64,000 bases of DNA. Origin: Pseudomonas sp. Fl4BN1. Lineage in GTDB: Bacteria; Pseudomonadota; Gammaproteobacteria; Pseudomonadales; Pseudomonadaceae. The first letter of the stretch is position 1. The number at the start of each line of letters is the position of its first letter. The translations under genes and the position numbers were made by a program. Positions 42,889-51,931 of the stretch are shown in pieces. Location of the stretch: positions 1 to 64,000 of the forward strand of contig NZ_JAAARM010000031.1 of the NCBI RefSeq assembly GCF_009908285.1. The letters run 5' to 3'. The notes under the pieces were generated by a model. That model searched no databases. It was not told where the DNA came from and worked only from the letters and a program-made list of their open reading frames with translations.

Positions 42889-43374
42889 TTACTCCGGAAT
42901 AAAATCGCCGGGAATTATCACGCCATTGCGCTTCAGGTGCACGTCCTTGCCGATGAATAATCCGATTTCCAGTTCACCTTCCAGGCGATAGGGAATGGGC
43001 TGTTGAGGCTTGCGCAGCAGTTTCACCACATCACGGATCTGCGGCCAGAGGTTGGTGCGCACCGGCACCTTGAAGAAGCGGCTGCTGTGGGGCGTGACCG
43101 TGAACCAGTGCTCATGCTCGCCTTCGCTGAGCAGAAACCGCTGCAGATAGACTCGGTAGGTCAGGCGGCGCACCGTCAGGTCACTGTCATTCGGGTTGTC
43201 GACACGCAAGTGCAGGGTGAAGCGTTGTTCCAGCAGGTTGGCCTTGACCACCTCGACCTTGACCAGATGCACCGCGGGGTCGCGCTCCTCATCAGTGAAC
43301 CAGGACGCGCAGCCCGACAGGCTCAGCACCCCGAGCAGGCAGATTGTCCGTAACGCATTTAGCTCACCGAGCAT
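42889..43374 (-). CDS. LEA type 2 family lipoprotein
   Basis: This 161-residue protein has a lipoprotein signal with lipobox LSLSGC and one Ig-like LEA14/WHy domain (VKANLLEQRFTLHLRVDNPN, then ALP-type strands ending in GVIIPGDF). Homologues are periplasmic and of unknown function, sometimes linked to desiccation. Start ATG 43374; a longer open frame upstream has no ribosome site. Confidence 0.83.
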   Translation of the reverse strand: MLGELNALRTICLLGVLSLSGCASWFTDEERDPAVHLVKVEVVKANLLEQRFTLHLRVDNPNDSDLTVRRLTYRVYLQRFLLSEGEHEHWFTVTPHSSRFFKVPVRTNLWPQIRDVVKLLRKPQQPIPYRLEGELEIGLFIGKDVHLKRNGVIIPGDFIPE

Positions 43375-43439
43375 TGCAACACTCCCTTTGATTCCCCGGT
43401 GCCCATCCTGGGCCTGGGGTGACCGCCGCCAGTCACGGC

Positions 43440-43916
43440 TCAGCGGGTTAAATAGCTGGCGCAGCACTTCTTGAATTTGTGCCCGCTGCCGCAGACGCAG
43501 GCGTCATTGCGTCCGGCCTTGACCGCAACCGTGGGGTCGATGAAGTACCAGCGTCCCTGGTTCTGCACGAAGGAGGAGCGTTCGCGGTGGCTGTGTTCGC
43601 CCTGGCTGTCGTGCCAGCGGGCGGTGAATGTGACGAAGGCGTGCTCGGGTTGGCCGCCGAAGACCTCGGAGCTTTCCACTTGCAGTCCCAGCCAGGTGCT
43701 TTGTGCACTCCAGTCGCTGATGGACTGGCGATCCAGCCCGGCTTGTTGCGCCGGCAATGTGGTTGCCAAAAGGTAATCCACTTGCCCCAGCACATAGGCG
43801 CTGTAGCGCGAACGCATCAAGGCTTCGGCGCAGGGGGCGGGGTGGCCGGCATGGTAATGGCCGCAGCAGGCGTCCAACAGGTTGCCGCTGCCGCAGGGAC
43901 AGATCGAGGCGCTCAT
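43440..43916 (-). CDS. YchJ-family protein with two SEC-C motifs
   Basis: This 158-residue protein has an N-terminal CPCGSGNLLDACCG motif and a C-terminal CVCGSGHKFKKCC SEC-C zinc motif flanking an NTF2-like domain (EALMRSRYSAYVLGQVDYLLAT). It matches E. coli YchJ, of unknown function. It begins 4 nt after the upstream gene. Confidence 0.88.
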   Translation of the reverse strand: MSASICPCGSGNLLDACCGHYHAGHPAPCAEALMRSRYSAYVLGQVDYLLATTLPAQQAGLDRQSISDWSAQSTWLGLQVESSEVFGGQPEHAFVTFTARWHDSQGEHSHRERSSFVQNQGRWYFIDPTVAVKAGRNDACVCGSGHKFKKCCASYLTR

Positions 43917-43920
43917 TGTG

Positions 43921-44418
43921 TTACCACCAATACTTTCCGAAGTTTTCCGGGTTTGCCCAGAAGCGTGAGTTGAGCCAGTCGGGCACTTGTTTGTATTCAA
44001 GCAGATCGTAGGTAAACAGAGTCAGCACCTGTTTATCCCGTTGAAAGCGTTCGCTGGCCTGCAAGGCCAGGGAGAAAAAGTCGGTTTCCTGCCATCCGCA
44101 GGCATCCATGTCGGCCAGTACCGCAATCCGGCTGGCGTTGAGGTTGCGAATGCCTCCCAGCAGGTTCAGGCCCGCGCGCTTGGGCAGGTGCTCCAGGCAA
44201 TCCACCGCCACCGCCAGGTCGAAACGCCGGGCAGCCAGCTCCGCGGGCAAGGGCCCCGGCGCTGCTTGAGCCACCTGGGTCGTGGGGTGAGCCTGTTTGA
44301 ATGCCGCCAGGGCGGGGAAGTCACTGGCACCGATCAGCAACAGCTGTTGCGGTGCATAGCGATCCAGCAGGGCCGCCAGGGCCTGTTGCGGGGTGCGGGT
44401 AGAAATGCCGGCGCTCAT
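43921..44418 (-). CDS. DUF6231-like, methyltransferase-fold protein
   Basis: This 165-residue protein resembles a reduced class I SAM methyltransferase (LLLIGASDFPALAAF as motif I, FDLAVAVDCLEHLPK as motif IV). The glycine-rich SAM loop is poor, so activity is doubtful. It is the first gene of the group with YchJ, the LEA lipoprotein and the His-rich protein. Function unknown. Confidence 0.75.
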   Translation of the reverse strand: MSAGISTRTPQQALAALLDRYAPQQLLLIGASDFPALAAFKQAHPTTQVAQAAPGPLPAELAARRFDLAVAVDCLEHLPKRAGLNLLGGIRNLNASRIAVLADMDACGWQETDFFSLALQASERFQRDKQVLTLFTYDLLEYKQVPDWLNSRFWANPENFGKYWW

Positions 44419-44608
44419 CTTAGCTCCTCGATCAGAACGCTAAAGACTAGCGTGCCGGCACCTGCGGGCCTAGAGCGGTTCTCCACTAAATCAGCGAAGC
44501 GCCCGTGTTTGTTGGCTTTAAGCGCAGCTGGCCCTTTGCTGGCGGAGTTGAAAGGCGCGGTCTTTACTCCGTTAATCGGCTTCAAGCCGATCTTTCAGGA
44601 GAAATCAG

Positions 44609-45265
44609 ATGAGCATCATTCGGACGGCAGTACCTTTGGTTCTGTTAACCAGTGTGTTGACTGGTTGTGCAGGTTTGCAGAAAACCGACTGGCCGATCTG
44701 CGCCGCGGTCGGTGGCGTCACGGGCGCGGCGCTGGGCGCCACCGAAAGTTCCTCGTGGGCAGGTGGTGGCGCGCTGTTGGTCGGTGGCCTGGCAGGCGCC
44801 TACTGCTGGGTGCATGGTGCCAGTCCCAAGTGCCCGGATACTCCGCAAGGCGTACCGGTCGATGCTGATGGCTGCCCATTGCCTCCTCCAGTGGTGGAAG
44901 AGGTGGTGGTGGTCAAGGAAGAAACCATCGTCATTCGCGATGTGCACTTCCATTTCGACTCGGCCAAGCTGACCGAAGCCGACAAGACCAAGCTCAACAC
45001 CATTGTGACCCGCTTGAAGCAGGAAGCCCCGACGGCGCAACTGCGTGTGACCGGTTACACCGACAGTGTCGGTCGCGATGCCTACAACCAGAAACTCTCG
45101 GATAAACGTGCTCACTCGGTGGTCGAATACCTGATCAACCACGGTATCCCCCGCAGCAGTTTCGTGTCGGTGGCCGGTGCTGGTGAAAGCAAACCGGTGG
45201 CGGACAACAAGACCGCTGAAGGACGGGCGATGAACCGTCGCACCGAGATTCAGATCAACCGCTGA
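44609..45265 (+). CDS. OmpA-family peptidoglycan-associated lipoprotein
   Basis: This 218-residue protein has a lipoprotein signal (lipobox VLTGC, Cys20), a Gly-rich hydrophobic stretch of two glycine-zipper segments (about 32-67) and a C-terminal OmpA-like peptidoglycan-binding domain (FHFDSAKLTEADKTKL, then RRTEIQI). The short repeat PDTPQGVPVDADGCPLPPP recalls the linker of OprF/OmpA-type proteins. It would anchor the outer membrane to the cell wall. ATG 44609 follows AGGAGAAA. A hairpin follows the stop. Confidence 0.9.
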   Translation: MSIIRTAVPLVLLTSVLTGCAGLQKTDWPICAAVGGVTGAALGATESSSWAGGGALLVGGLAGAYCWVHGASPKCPDTPQGVPVDADGCPLPPPVVEEVVVVKEETIVIRDVHFHFDSAKLTEADKTKLNTIVTRLKQEAPTAQLRVTGYTDSVGRDAYNQKLSDKRAHSVVEYLINHGIPRSSFVSVAGAGESKPVADNKTAEGRAMNRRTEIQINR

Positions 45266-45275
45266 AGGCCTGGAG

Positions 45276-45301
45276 CCTGCGCGGCCTTATAGCCGCGCAG
45301 G
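45276..45301 (+). terminator. Hairpin after the OmpA lipoprotein gene
   Basis: CCTGCGCGGC (45276-45285) and GCCGCGCAGG (45292-45301), a 10-bp stem with a 6-nt loop; no T-run. Confidence 0.6.
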
Positions 45302-45500
45302 GTTGACTTCGCGTCTGGATACCCTCAAAGCAGTCCTCACTCGAACCTTGGTCATCGGCGCGGTTACGGGCCTGTATCTTGCGATCCTCGTCGATCCGGT
45401 CGCTAAACAGGTGCCCTTGGAAGAATTTTCATCCCCCGCTGGCATATCCCCGGGATAAGTCGTTACTGTGCGCGCAAAGAATAATCCACGAGGGGAGCAT

Positions 45501-45779
45501 ATGAAGGTCTTATGGGGGCTGGGGAAGTTTCTGATCTTGGTATTTTGGCTGGTGGTGCTGATCAACCTGGCCCGGCCATTGGTCAATCCGTTGCATCTGC
45601 TGGTCAATTTGGCGGGCTGTCTATTGTTGGTGACACATTTATTGGAACTGGTGTTGTTCAATGGCAGCCTCAGAGGCCGTGTGCATCCCTGGCGTGACCG
45701 TCTGCAAATCCTGCTGGTGGGGATCTTCCATCTGCAAACCCTTCCTGCTCCTGAGATCGTCGAGGTCGACCATGCGTAA
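45501..45779 (+). CDS. DUF1145 membrane protein
   Basis: This 92-residue protein has two to three transmembrane segments (LGKFLILVFWLVVLINL; LLVNLAGCLLLVTHLLELVLF; LQILLVGIFHL). It matches DUF1145, unknown function. ATG 45501 has AGGGGAG upstream. Its stop overlaps the start of the collagen-like gene by 8 nt, so the two are coupled. Confidence 0.83.
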   Translation: MKVLWGLGKFLILVFWLVVLINLARPLVNPLHLLVNLAGCLLLVTHLLELVLFNGSLRGRVHPWRDRLQILLVGIFHLQTLPAPEIVEVDHA

Positions 45780-46530
45780 GCTCTGCCTGTTGGCCCTGTT
45801 CTGCAGTCCCCTCGCCGTGGCCCAGGAGGTCAAGGTCGAAACCAACTCCCTGATGCGTCTGCCCAATACCACCAGCACCTTGCAGTTGGAGCGCCTGGAC
45901 GTCGCTGACTACGGCACCTTGCTGGTTCCGGCGAATGTCACCGAACTCAAGGTTGATAACCTGCATCTGGGGCGTGAGGCGCGGATTGCCATTGTGCCTA
46001 CCGAGCAAAGCCTGCAACTGATTGTCCGCCGTGCGCAGTTGGACGCCGGCAGCCAGATCACTTCCCGTGGCGCACCCGGCAACTATCAGAAAGCTGCCAG
46101 GCCCGGACGCAATCTGAACCTGCGTATCGAAGCGCTGACGGCTCAGGAACTCTCCGTGGATGCCCGTGGCGGCGCTGGTGCGCCTGGCTATGTCGGCCTT
46201 GATGGTGGCAATGGCCAGGAACCTGGTTGCACTTGGGGCCAGGCTGGTCGCGGTGCCGACGGAGACGGCGGTGGCGATGGTCGCCCAGGCGCGGCGGGGG
46301 CCCAGGTGCGATTGGAATTGCCCCGTGATTTTCCGGGCGAGCAGATCAAGGTCTGGGTCGATGGCGGTGCCGGCGGCCTGGCCGGTGCAGGCGGCAAGCC
46401 CGGGGCTGGGGGCAAGTCCAAGGGTTGCCTGGTCTACCAGACCGACGGTGGCAAGAACGGACGTCCTGGCGCTCAAGGGCAGCCGGGATCGGCAGGGCAG
46501 ACGGGATCGTTGACGGTGCAGCGCTTGTAA
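45772..46530 (+). CDS. Secreted collagen-like Gly-rich protein
   Basis: This 252-residue protein has a short signal peptide (MRKLCLLALFCSPLAVA), a beta-rich N-terminal domain to about 125, then two Gly-rich parts. The first (130-175) and second (200-245) include short Gly-X-Y runs such as GRPGAQGQPGSAGQTG. A central beta strand block (VRLELPRDFPGEQIKVWV) separates them. It overlaps the DUF1145 gene, suggesting a joint role at the membrane. Function unknown; the Gly-X-Y runs are too short to be sure of a triple helix. Confidence 0.75.
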   Translation: MRKLCLLALFCSPLAVAQEVKVETNSLMRLPNTTSTLQLERLDVADYGTLLVPANVTELKVDNLHLGREARIAIVPTEQSLQLIVRRAQLDAGSQITSRGAPGNYQKAARPGRNLNLRIEALTAQELSVDARGGAGAPGYVGLDGGNGQEPGCTWGQAGRGADGDGGGDGRPGAAGAQVRLELPRDFPGEQIKVWVDGGAGGLAGAGGKPGAGGKSKGCLVYQTDGGKNGRPGAQGQPGSAGQTGSLTVQRL

Positions 46531-46549
46531 CCCCTTGCCGCGTATCTTG

Positions 46550-46579
46550 CAGCCACCGGCTCTATAGAGCCGGTGGCTG
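46550..46579. terminator. Hairpin between the collagen-like and CopD-like genes
   Basis: CAGCCACCGGCTC (46550-46562) and GAGCCGGTGGCTG (46567-46579) form a perfect 13-bp stem with a TATA loop between convergent genes. Confidence 0.8.
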
Positions 46580-46585
46580 GTTTCA

Positions 46586-47050
46586 TCAGAAGGTTGGTCG
46601 GGCCGCGGCCAGGGCCACCAATAGCAAGCCGATGATCAGGTTGATACCCACCAGCCGGCGGATCTTCCCCAGCGCCGCCGCACCGGCCGGCCAGTCTTGC
46701 GCCGCCACCGCCTTGTGCAACTCCGGCAGTTGCAGGGACTGGATGCGAATGAACAGCGCGGTCATCACCAGATACACCCCCATCATTATCTGGACATAGC
46801 GCGGTGCGCTTTCAAAACCGTTGAAGCGTAGGTGCAGCAGGCCAATGCCACTGATCGGCAAGATCACCACGGCAGCCCAGACCCAGACAAAAAAGCGCGG
46901 AAACACTTGTGCCCAGAGCTTCAACCGCGCCGGTCCCTCAAGGGCGACCATGGCCGCTGGACGCAGGATCATCCAGGCGAAAAACATGCCACCGACCCAG
47001 ACCAGGGCGGCCAGCACATGCAGGCTATAAGCGAGGGCGAAAGCGGTCAT
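46586..47050 (-). CDS. CopD-like membrane protein
   Basis: This 154-residue protein has four transmembrane segments with the CopD-type start (AYSLHVLAALVWVGGMFFAW) and conserved His and Arg residues in the helices. Members are linked to copper transport or heme-bearing membrane functions, but no copper genes are near. Start ATG 47050; divergent from dinG. Confidence 0.8.
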   Translation of the reverse strand: MTAFALAYSLHVLAALVWVGGMFFAWMILRPAAMVALEGPARLKLWAQVFPRFFVWVWAAVVILPISGIGLLHLRFNGFESAPRYVQIMMGVYLVMTALFIRIQSLQLPELHKAVAAQDWPAGAAALGKIRRLVGINLIIGLLLVALAAARPTF

Positions 47051-47111
47051 TCGGGTACTCCGTTCTGCGCAGGATGAATTAGCGGGGTATGATAGCGGCC
47101 GATTCGAACCA

Positions 47112-47127
47112 CTGAAAATTTATCCAG
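47112..47127 (+). promoter_or_regulatory. Candidate LexA box of dinG
   Basis: CTGAAAATTTATCCAG has the CTG-N10-CAG core of LexA sites and an AT-rich centre, with two mismatches to CTGT-N8-ACAG. It lies 22 nt before the dinG start. Confidence 0.45.
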
Positions 47128-47148
47128 CGTTTTGTGCGCCCGAAAACC

Positions 47149-49293
47149 ATGATCAGCAACGAACTCAAAACCACGATCCAGGGCGCCTACTCGCGTTTTC
47201 TCGAAGCCAAGAGCCTCAAGCCGCGTTACGGCCAGCGTCTGATGATCGCCGAAGTGGCCAAGGTCCTGGGGGACATCGACACCGACGACGAGGGTCGCCG
47301 CAGTGGCGACCCGGCAGTGGTCGCGGTGGAGGCCGGCACTGGTACCGGCAAGACCGTGGCCTACAGCCTGGCGGCGATTCCCACCGCCAAGGCCGCGGGC
47401 AAGCGCCTGGTGATTGCCACAGCTACCGTCGCCCTGCAGGAACAGATCGTCTACAAGGACCTTCCGGATCTGATGCGCAACAGCGGTCTGAGTTTCACCT
47501 TCTCCTTGGCCAAGGGGCGGGGGCGCTACATGTGCTTGTCCAAGCTCGACATGCTGCTCCAGGAAGGTCATGCGCAGACCGCCACGGCCCAGCTGTTCGA
47601 GGAGGAAGGCTTCAAGATCGAAGTGGATGAAGCCAGCCAGAAGCTGTTCACCAGCATGATCGAAAAACTCGCCGGGAATAAATGGGACGGCGACCGTGAC
47701 AACTGGCCAACGGCCCTGGAAGACGCCGACTGGGCGCGCCTGACCACCGACCACAGCCAGTGCACCAATCGCCATTGCCCGAACTTCGGCCAGTGCGCCT
47801 TCTACAAGGCTCGGGAAGGCATGGGCAAGGTCGACGTGATCGTCACCAACCACGACATGGTCCTGGCCGACCTGGCCCTGGGCGGCGGCGCTGTGCTGCC
47901 GGACCCACGCGACACGCTCTACGTGTTTGACGAAGGCCATCACCTGCCGGACAAGGCCATCGGCCATTTTGCCCACTACACCCGGCTGCGTTCTACTGCC
48001 GACTGGCTGGAACAGACGGCTAAGAACCTCACCAAGCTGCTGGCCCAGAACCCGTTGCCAGGTGACCTGGGACGGTTGATCGAGCAGGTGCCGGAGCTGG
48101 CAAGAGAGATCAAGACCCAGCAGCAGTTCATGTTCACTGCCTGCGAGCAGCTCGCTGATTTCAAGACCGGCGAAGACATGGAAGGCCGCGAGCGGCCACG
48201 CCATCGTTTCGTCGGTGGGCTGATTCCCGAGCATATGCGGGAGATGGGCATCGAGCTGAAAAAAGGCTTCTCCCGTCTCACCGACCTGTTTACCCGCCTC
48301 ACCGAATTGCTCAAGGAAGGCATGGATGGCGAGGTCAACATCGGCATCGCCAGCAACCAGGCCGAAGAGTGGTACCCGTTGTTCGGCAGCCTGCAGGCGC
48401 GCGCCTCGGGCAACTGGGAGCTATGGACCGCATTCACCATCGAGGACCCGGAAGACAACCCGCCCATGGCCCGTTGGCTGACCCTGGCCGAGAGTGGTTC
48501 GCTGTTCGACATCGAGGTCAACGCGAGCCCGATCCTGGCTGCGGAAATGCTCCGGCGCAATCTGTGGAACGTGGCCTACGGGGCCCTGGTGACTTCGGCG
48601 ACCCTGACTGCCCTGGGGACCTTCGACCGATTCCGCATGCGTGCCGGCCTGCCGAAAAAGGCCGTGACCGCCGTGGTGCCCAGCCCTTTCCATCACGCCG
48701 ATGCCGGCGTGCTGCGGGTCCCCGACTTGCGCGCCGATCCCCGTGATGCACCGGCGCACACGGCGGCGATCATTCGCGACCTGCCGGAACTGGTAGAGGG
48801 TTCCCGAGGCACCCTGGTGCTGTTCTCCTCGCGCAAGCAGATGCAGGACGTGTTCGACGGCCTGGATCGCGACTGGCGCAAGCAGGTGTTTATCCAGGGC
48901 AACCTGTCCAAGCAGGAGACCCTCAACAAGCACAAGGCCCGAGTCGACGGCGGTGATTCCAGTGTGCTGTTTGGCCTGGCGAGTTTTGCCGAAGGGGTGG
49001 ACTTGCCCGGGGCCTATTGCGAGCACGTGGTGATCGCCAAGATCCCGTTCTCGGTGCCCGATGATCCAGTGGAAGCTGCGCTGGCAGAGTGGATCGAGGC
49101 TCGGGGCGGCAATCCGTTCATGGAGATCTCGGTGCCGGATGCTTCCCTCAAGCTGGTCCAGGCCTGTGGTCGCTTGCTGCGCACCGAGCAGGACCGCGGA
49201 ACCATCACCCTGCTGGACCGCCGCCTGGTCACTCAGCGCTATGGCAAGGCGATTCTCAATGCCTTGCCGCCATTTCGCCGCGAAATATCTTAA
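47149..49293 (+). CDS. dinG: ATP-dependent DNA helicase DinG
   Basis: This 714-residue XPD-like superfamily 2 helicase unwinds 5'-to-3' and resolves R-loops and damaged forks. Walker A is VEAGTGTGKTV (about 63-73), Walker B VFDEGHH; the four Cys for the 4Fe-4S cluster are in GRGRYMCLSKLD and CTNRHCPNFGQC. Motif VI is near QACGRLLRTEQDRG. MISNELKTTIQGAYS at 47149 is the family start; a GTG five codons earlier is less likely. Confidence 0.96.
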   Translation: MISNELKTTIQGAYSRFLEAKSLKPRYGQRLMIAEVAKVLGDIDTDDEGRRSGDPAVVAVEAGTGTGKTVAYSLAAIPTAKAAGKRLVIATATVALQEQIVYKDLPDLMRNSGLSFTFSLAKGRGRYMCLSKLDMLLQEGHAQTATAQLFEEEGFKIEVDEASQKLFTSMIEKLAGNKWDGDRDNWPTALEDADWARLTTDHSQCTNRHCPNFGQCAFYKAREGMGKVDVIVTNHDMVLADLALGGGAVLPDPRDTLYVFDEGHHLPDKAIGHFAHYTRLRSTADWLEQTAKNLTKLLAQNPLPGDLGRLIEQVPELAREIKTQQQFMFTACEQLADFKTGEDMEGRERPRHRFVGGLIPEHMREMGIELKKGFSRLTDLFTRLTELLKEGMDGEVNIGIASNQAEEWYPLFGSLQARASGNWELWTAFTIEDPEDNPPMARWLTLAESGSLFDIEVNASPILAAEMLRRNLWNVAYGALVTSATLTALGTFDRFRMRAGLPKKAVTAVVPSPFHHADAGVLRVPDLRADPRDAPAHTAAIIRDLPELVEGSRGTLVLFSSRKQMQDVFDGLDRDWRKQVFIQGNLSKQETLNKHKARVDGGDSSVLFGLASFAEGVDLPGAYCEHVVIAKIPFSVPDDPVEAALAEWIEARGGNPFMEISVPDASLKLVQACGRLLRTEQDRGTITLLDRRLVTQRYGKAILNALPPFRREIS

Positions 49294-49350
49294 GCACGGT
49301 CCGCATATTTGCGCGCGGTGCTGTCTATTTCATGTCACCGCTTCAGCACC

Positions 49351-49368
49351 GGCCGCTTGGCGGCCTTT
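49351..49368 (+). terminator. Terminator of dinG
   Basis: GGCCGC-TTG-GCGGCC, a 6-bp GC stem with a 3-nt loop and TTT, between dinG and the glycosidase gene. Confidence 0.65.
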
Positions 49369-49386
49369 AGGGAGAGCCAGGTTCAT

Positions 49387-51780
49387 ATGATTCGCCGTTC
49401 GTTGCCCGCTGTATTTGCCCTGTTGTTTGCCGCGCCCGTCCTGGCGGCCCCTGCCGGACAACAGACGCTGTTCAACTTTGTCCGGCCTGCCGCTGTGGTC
49501 CAGGTGGCGACACAAGATGCCAGCCTGCCGCAGTCCAATGCAGAGCAAACGGCCGAAGGTGAAGTGCTGCGGCGGATCACCTTCAGCCCCACTGCCAAGC
49601 CCAGCCTGAGCCTGACGCCACAGAGCGGGGCCTGGGACTGGTCGCAGTCGGGAATGATAACCCTGCGCATCCAGAGTGCGATGAACTGGGCTTTGACCCT
49701 CTATGTGACTATCCAGAGCAACGACGGCAAGACCCTGGTCAGTCGCGTCGATCTGCCGGCCGGTCCGGCGCAGACCCTGTTGGTGCCGCTGGTAGCCAGC
49801 AGTCCGCTGAGCCAGGGCATGAAGGCCGCACCGCCGATGCCGACGACCGTGGACGGCCAGCGCATTTTGCTGGCCAGCAGCGAAGGGCAACTGGACCGCA
49901 GCCAGGTGGTGTCGGTGACCTTGTCCTTGGATAACCCCAAAGCCGCGCAAAGTATCCTCCTCGAACGTTTCGGCGTGCAGGACGGCGAGGGCGTGGTCAA
50001 GGCGGTCTATGGCTCGCTGGTGGATGGCTACGGCCAGTCGACCCGAGCCCGCTGGCCGGAAAAAGTCAGCTGCGACGATCAACTCAAGGCGGCCGATGCC
50101 AAGGAGCAGCAACAACTCAAGGGCTGGCTGGGCGAGCGCGAGAAGGCCTCCCTGGACAAGTTCGGTGGTTGGGACAAGGGCCCGAGCTTCAAGGCCAGTG
50201 GTTTCTTTCGCACGGAAAAACGCGATGGTCGCTGGTTCCTGGTGACCCCTGAAGGGCATCCGTTCTATTCCCTGGGGGTCAACACCGTGGCGCCTGACAA
50301 CAGTCAGACCTATGTCGCGGATCGTGAGTGGATGTTCGCTGACTTGCCCAAGGACGGCGACCCCCTGACGGCTTATTACGGTGCAGGCGACAACCGTGGC
50401 GGCAACGGCGCTGACCAGGGCCGAGGCTATAACGTTGGTCGTTGGTACGACTTCTATCGGGCCAACCTGCAACGGACTTATGGCAAGTCCTGCACGGCGA
50501 GCAGTGAGGCTGTGGTCGAGGCCTCGACAACCGAGGCCAAGGCAGCGGAGACGGCCACTGCCCCCTGCGCGGCCCCGGTATTTGATGAAAAACGCTGGCT
50601 CAGCCATACCCTGGACCGCTTGCAGGCCTGGGGTTTCAACACCCTCGGCAACTGGAGTGCACCAGCGCTGGGTCTCGCTAACCGGGTGCCCTATACCTTG
50701 CCGTTATCGATCGTCGGTGATTACGCCAGCATCAGCACCGGCAGTGATTGGTGGGGCGGCATGCCCGACCCCTTCGATCCGCGTTTTGCCATGGCCACTG
50801 AACGCGCTGTAGCCATCGCCGCTCGCGATCATCGCGATGACCCTTGGCTGATTGGCTATTTTGCCGACAACGAGCTGGCCTGGGCCGGTCCCGGGAACGA
50901 TCCGAAAGCCCGTTATGCCCTGGCCTACGGCACCCTGCGCCTGACCACCGATGTTCCAGCCAAGCGCGCTTTTCTCAAGCAACTGCGGGACAAGTACCGC
51001 AACCAGGCGGGCCTGTCGAAAGCCTGGGGAATCGATCTGCCGGCCTGGGAGTTGATGGAGGATCCGGGTTTCGTGCCGCCACTGCCGAACCCTGAGCATC
51101 CGGAAATCGAAGCCGACTTCAAGTATTTCCAGAAGGTCTTCGCCGACACCTATTTCAAGACCATCGCCGACTCGTTGAAGTGGCATGCTCCCAACCACTT
51201 GCTGTTGGGCGGGCGGTTTGCCGTCAGCAACCCTGAGGCGGTGGCCGCCTGCGCCCAGTATTGCGACGTTTTGAGTTTCAACATGTACACCCTCAAGCCT
51301 CAGGATGGTCAGGACTTTGCGTACTTGCGCAGCCTCGACAAGCCGGTACTGGTGACTGAGTTCAACTTCGGCTCCCGGGATCGCGGCCCGTTCTGGGGTG
51401 GCGTAACCGAGCTGGCCCGTGAGGAAGACCGTGGCCCGGCCTATGCCAACTTCCTCAAGCAGGCGCTGAGTGAACCATCGATTGTCGGCGTGCACTGGTT
51501 CCAGTACCTCGACCAGCCGGTGACCGGGCGCTTGCTGGACGGTGAGAACGGTCACTTCGGCCTGGTGGGCATCACTGATGTGCCGTTCCAGGGCTTTGTC
51601 GACAGTGTGCGCAAGAGCAACCTGCAGGCGGTGGACCAGCTGGGTAAGGAAGCGCAAAAGGCCCAGGTCCAGGCCGAACAGGCGGCCGCGACCGAGCATG
51701 GCGCTGACGGCGGTGACAAAGGTCACGCCAGCAAGGGTCCAGGCGGTCACTCCGGTGGCCATTCCGGCAACGGTCATTAA
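49387..51780 (+). CDS. Secreted clan-A glycoside hydrolase (beta-agarase/beta-galactosidase-like)
   Basis: This 797-residue protein has a signal peptide (RRSLPAVFALLFAAPVLA), an N-terminal beta-sandwich of about 200 residues and a TIM-barrel. Likely catalytic acids are Glu496 in FADNELAW and Glu658 in LVTEFNFGSRDRG, the positions expected for a clan GH-A retaining enzyme of the agarase/GH42-GH50 type. The last 30 residues are rich in Gly and His (GGHSGGHSGNGH). The substrate is unknown and no sugar transport genes are adjacent. ATG 49387 follows GGGAGAGCC. Confidence 0.78.
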   Translation: MIRRSLPAVFALLFAAPVLAAPAGQQTLFNFVRPAAVVQVATQDASLPQSNAEQTAEGEVLRRITFSPTAKPSLSLTPQSGAWDWSQSGMITLRIQSAMNWALTLYVTIQSNDGKTLVSRVDLPAGPAQTLLVPLVASSPLSQGMKAAPPMPTTVDGQRILLASSEGQLDRSQVVSVTLSLDNPKAAQSILLERFGVQDGEGVVKAVYGSLVDGYGQSTRARWPEKVSCDDQLKAADAKEQQQLKGWLGEREKASLDKFGGWDKGPSFKASGFFRTEKRDGRWFLVTPEGHPFYSLGVNTVAPDNSQTYVADREWMFADLPKDGDPLTAYYGAGDNRGGNGADQGRGYNVGRWYDFYRANLQRTYGKSCTASSEAVVEASTTEAKAAETATAPCAAPVFDEKRWLSHTLDRLQAWGFNTLGNWSAPALGLANRVPYTLPLSIVGDYASISTGSDWWGGMPDPFDPRFAMATERAVAIAARDHRDDPWLIGYFADNELAWAGPGNDPKARYALAYGTLRLTTDVPAKRAFLKQLRDKYRNQAGLSKAWGIDLPAWELMEDPGFVPPLPNPEHPEIEADFKYFQKVFADTYFKTIADSLKWHAPNHLLLGGRFAVSNPEAVAACAQYCDVLSFNMYTLKPQDGQDFAYLRSLDKPVLVTEFNFGSRDRGPFWGGVTELAREEDRGPAYANFLKQALSEPSIVGVHWFQYLDQPVTGRLLDGENGHFGLVGITDVPFQGFVDSVRKSNLQAVDQLGKEAQKAQVQAEQAAATEHGADGGDKGHASKGPGGHSGGHSGNGH

Positions 51781-51817
51781 TCGCCAGATGGCTCTATTCA
51801 GTGCTTATTGACCGTTC

Positions 51818-51843
51818 GGCTGGTCACCGCGCAATGACCAGCC
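51818..51843 (+). terminator. Hairpin after the glycosidase gene
   Basis: GGCTGGTCA (51818-51826) and TGACCAGCC (51835-51843), a 9-bp stem with an 8-nt loop; no T-run. Confidence 0.55.
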
Positions 51844-51931
51844 AGAAACTGATCCAGGTCTATGGCTGGCATCGCTGGGGCTAAAATAATTCTCCCTTCA
51901 CAGGTGTTTCATTGTTGAAGGGAGTCGACAC

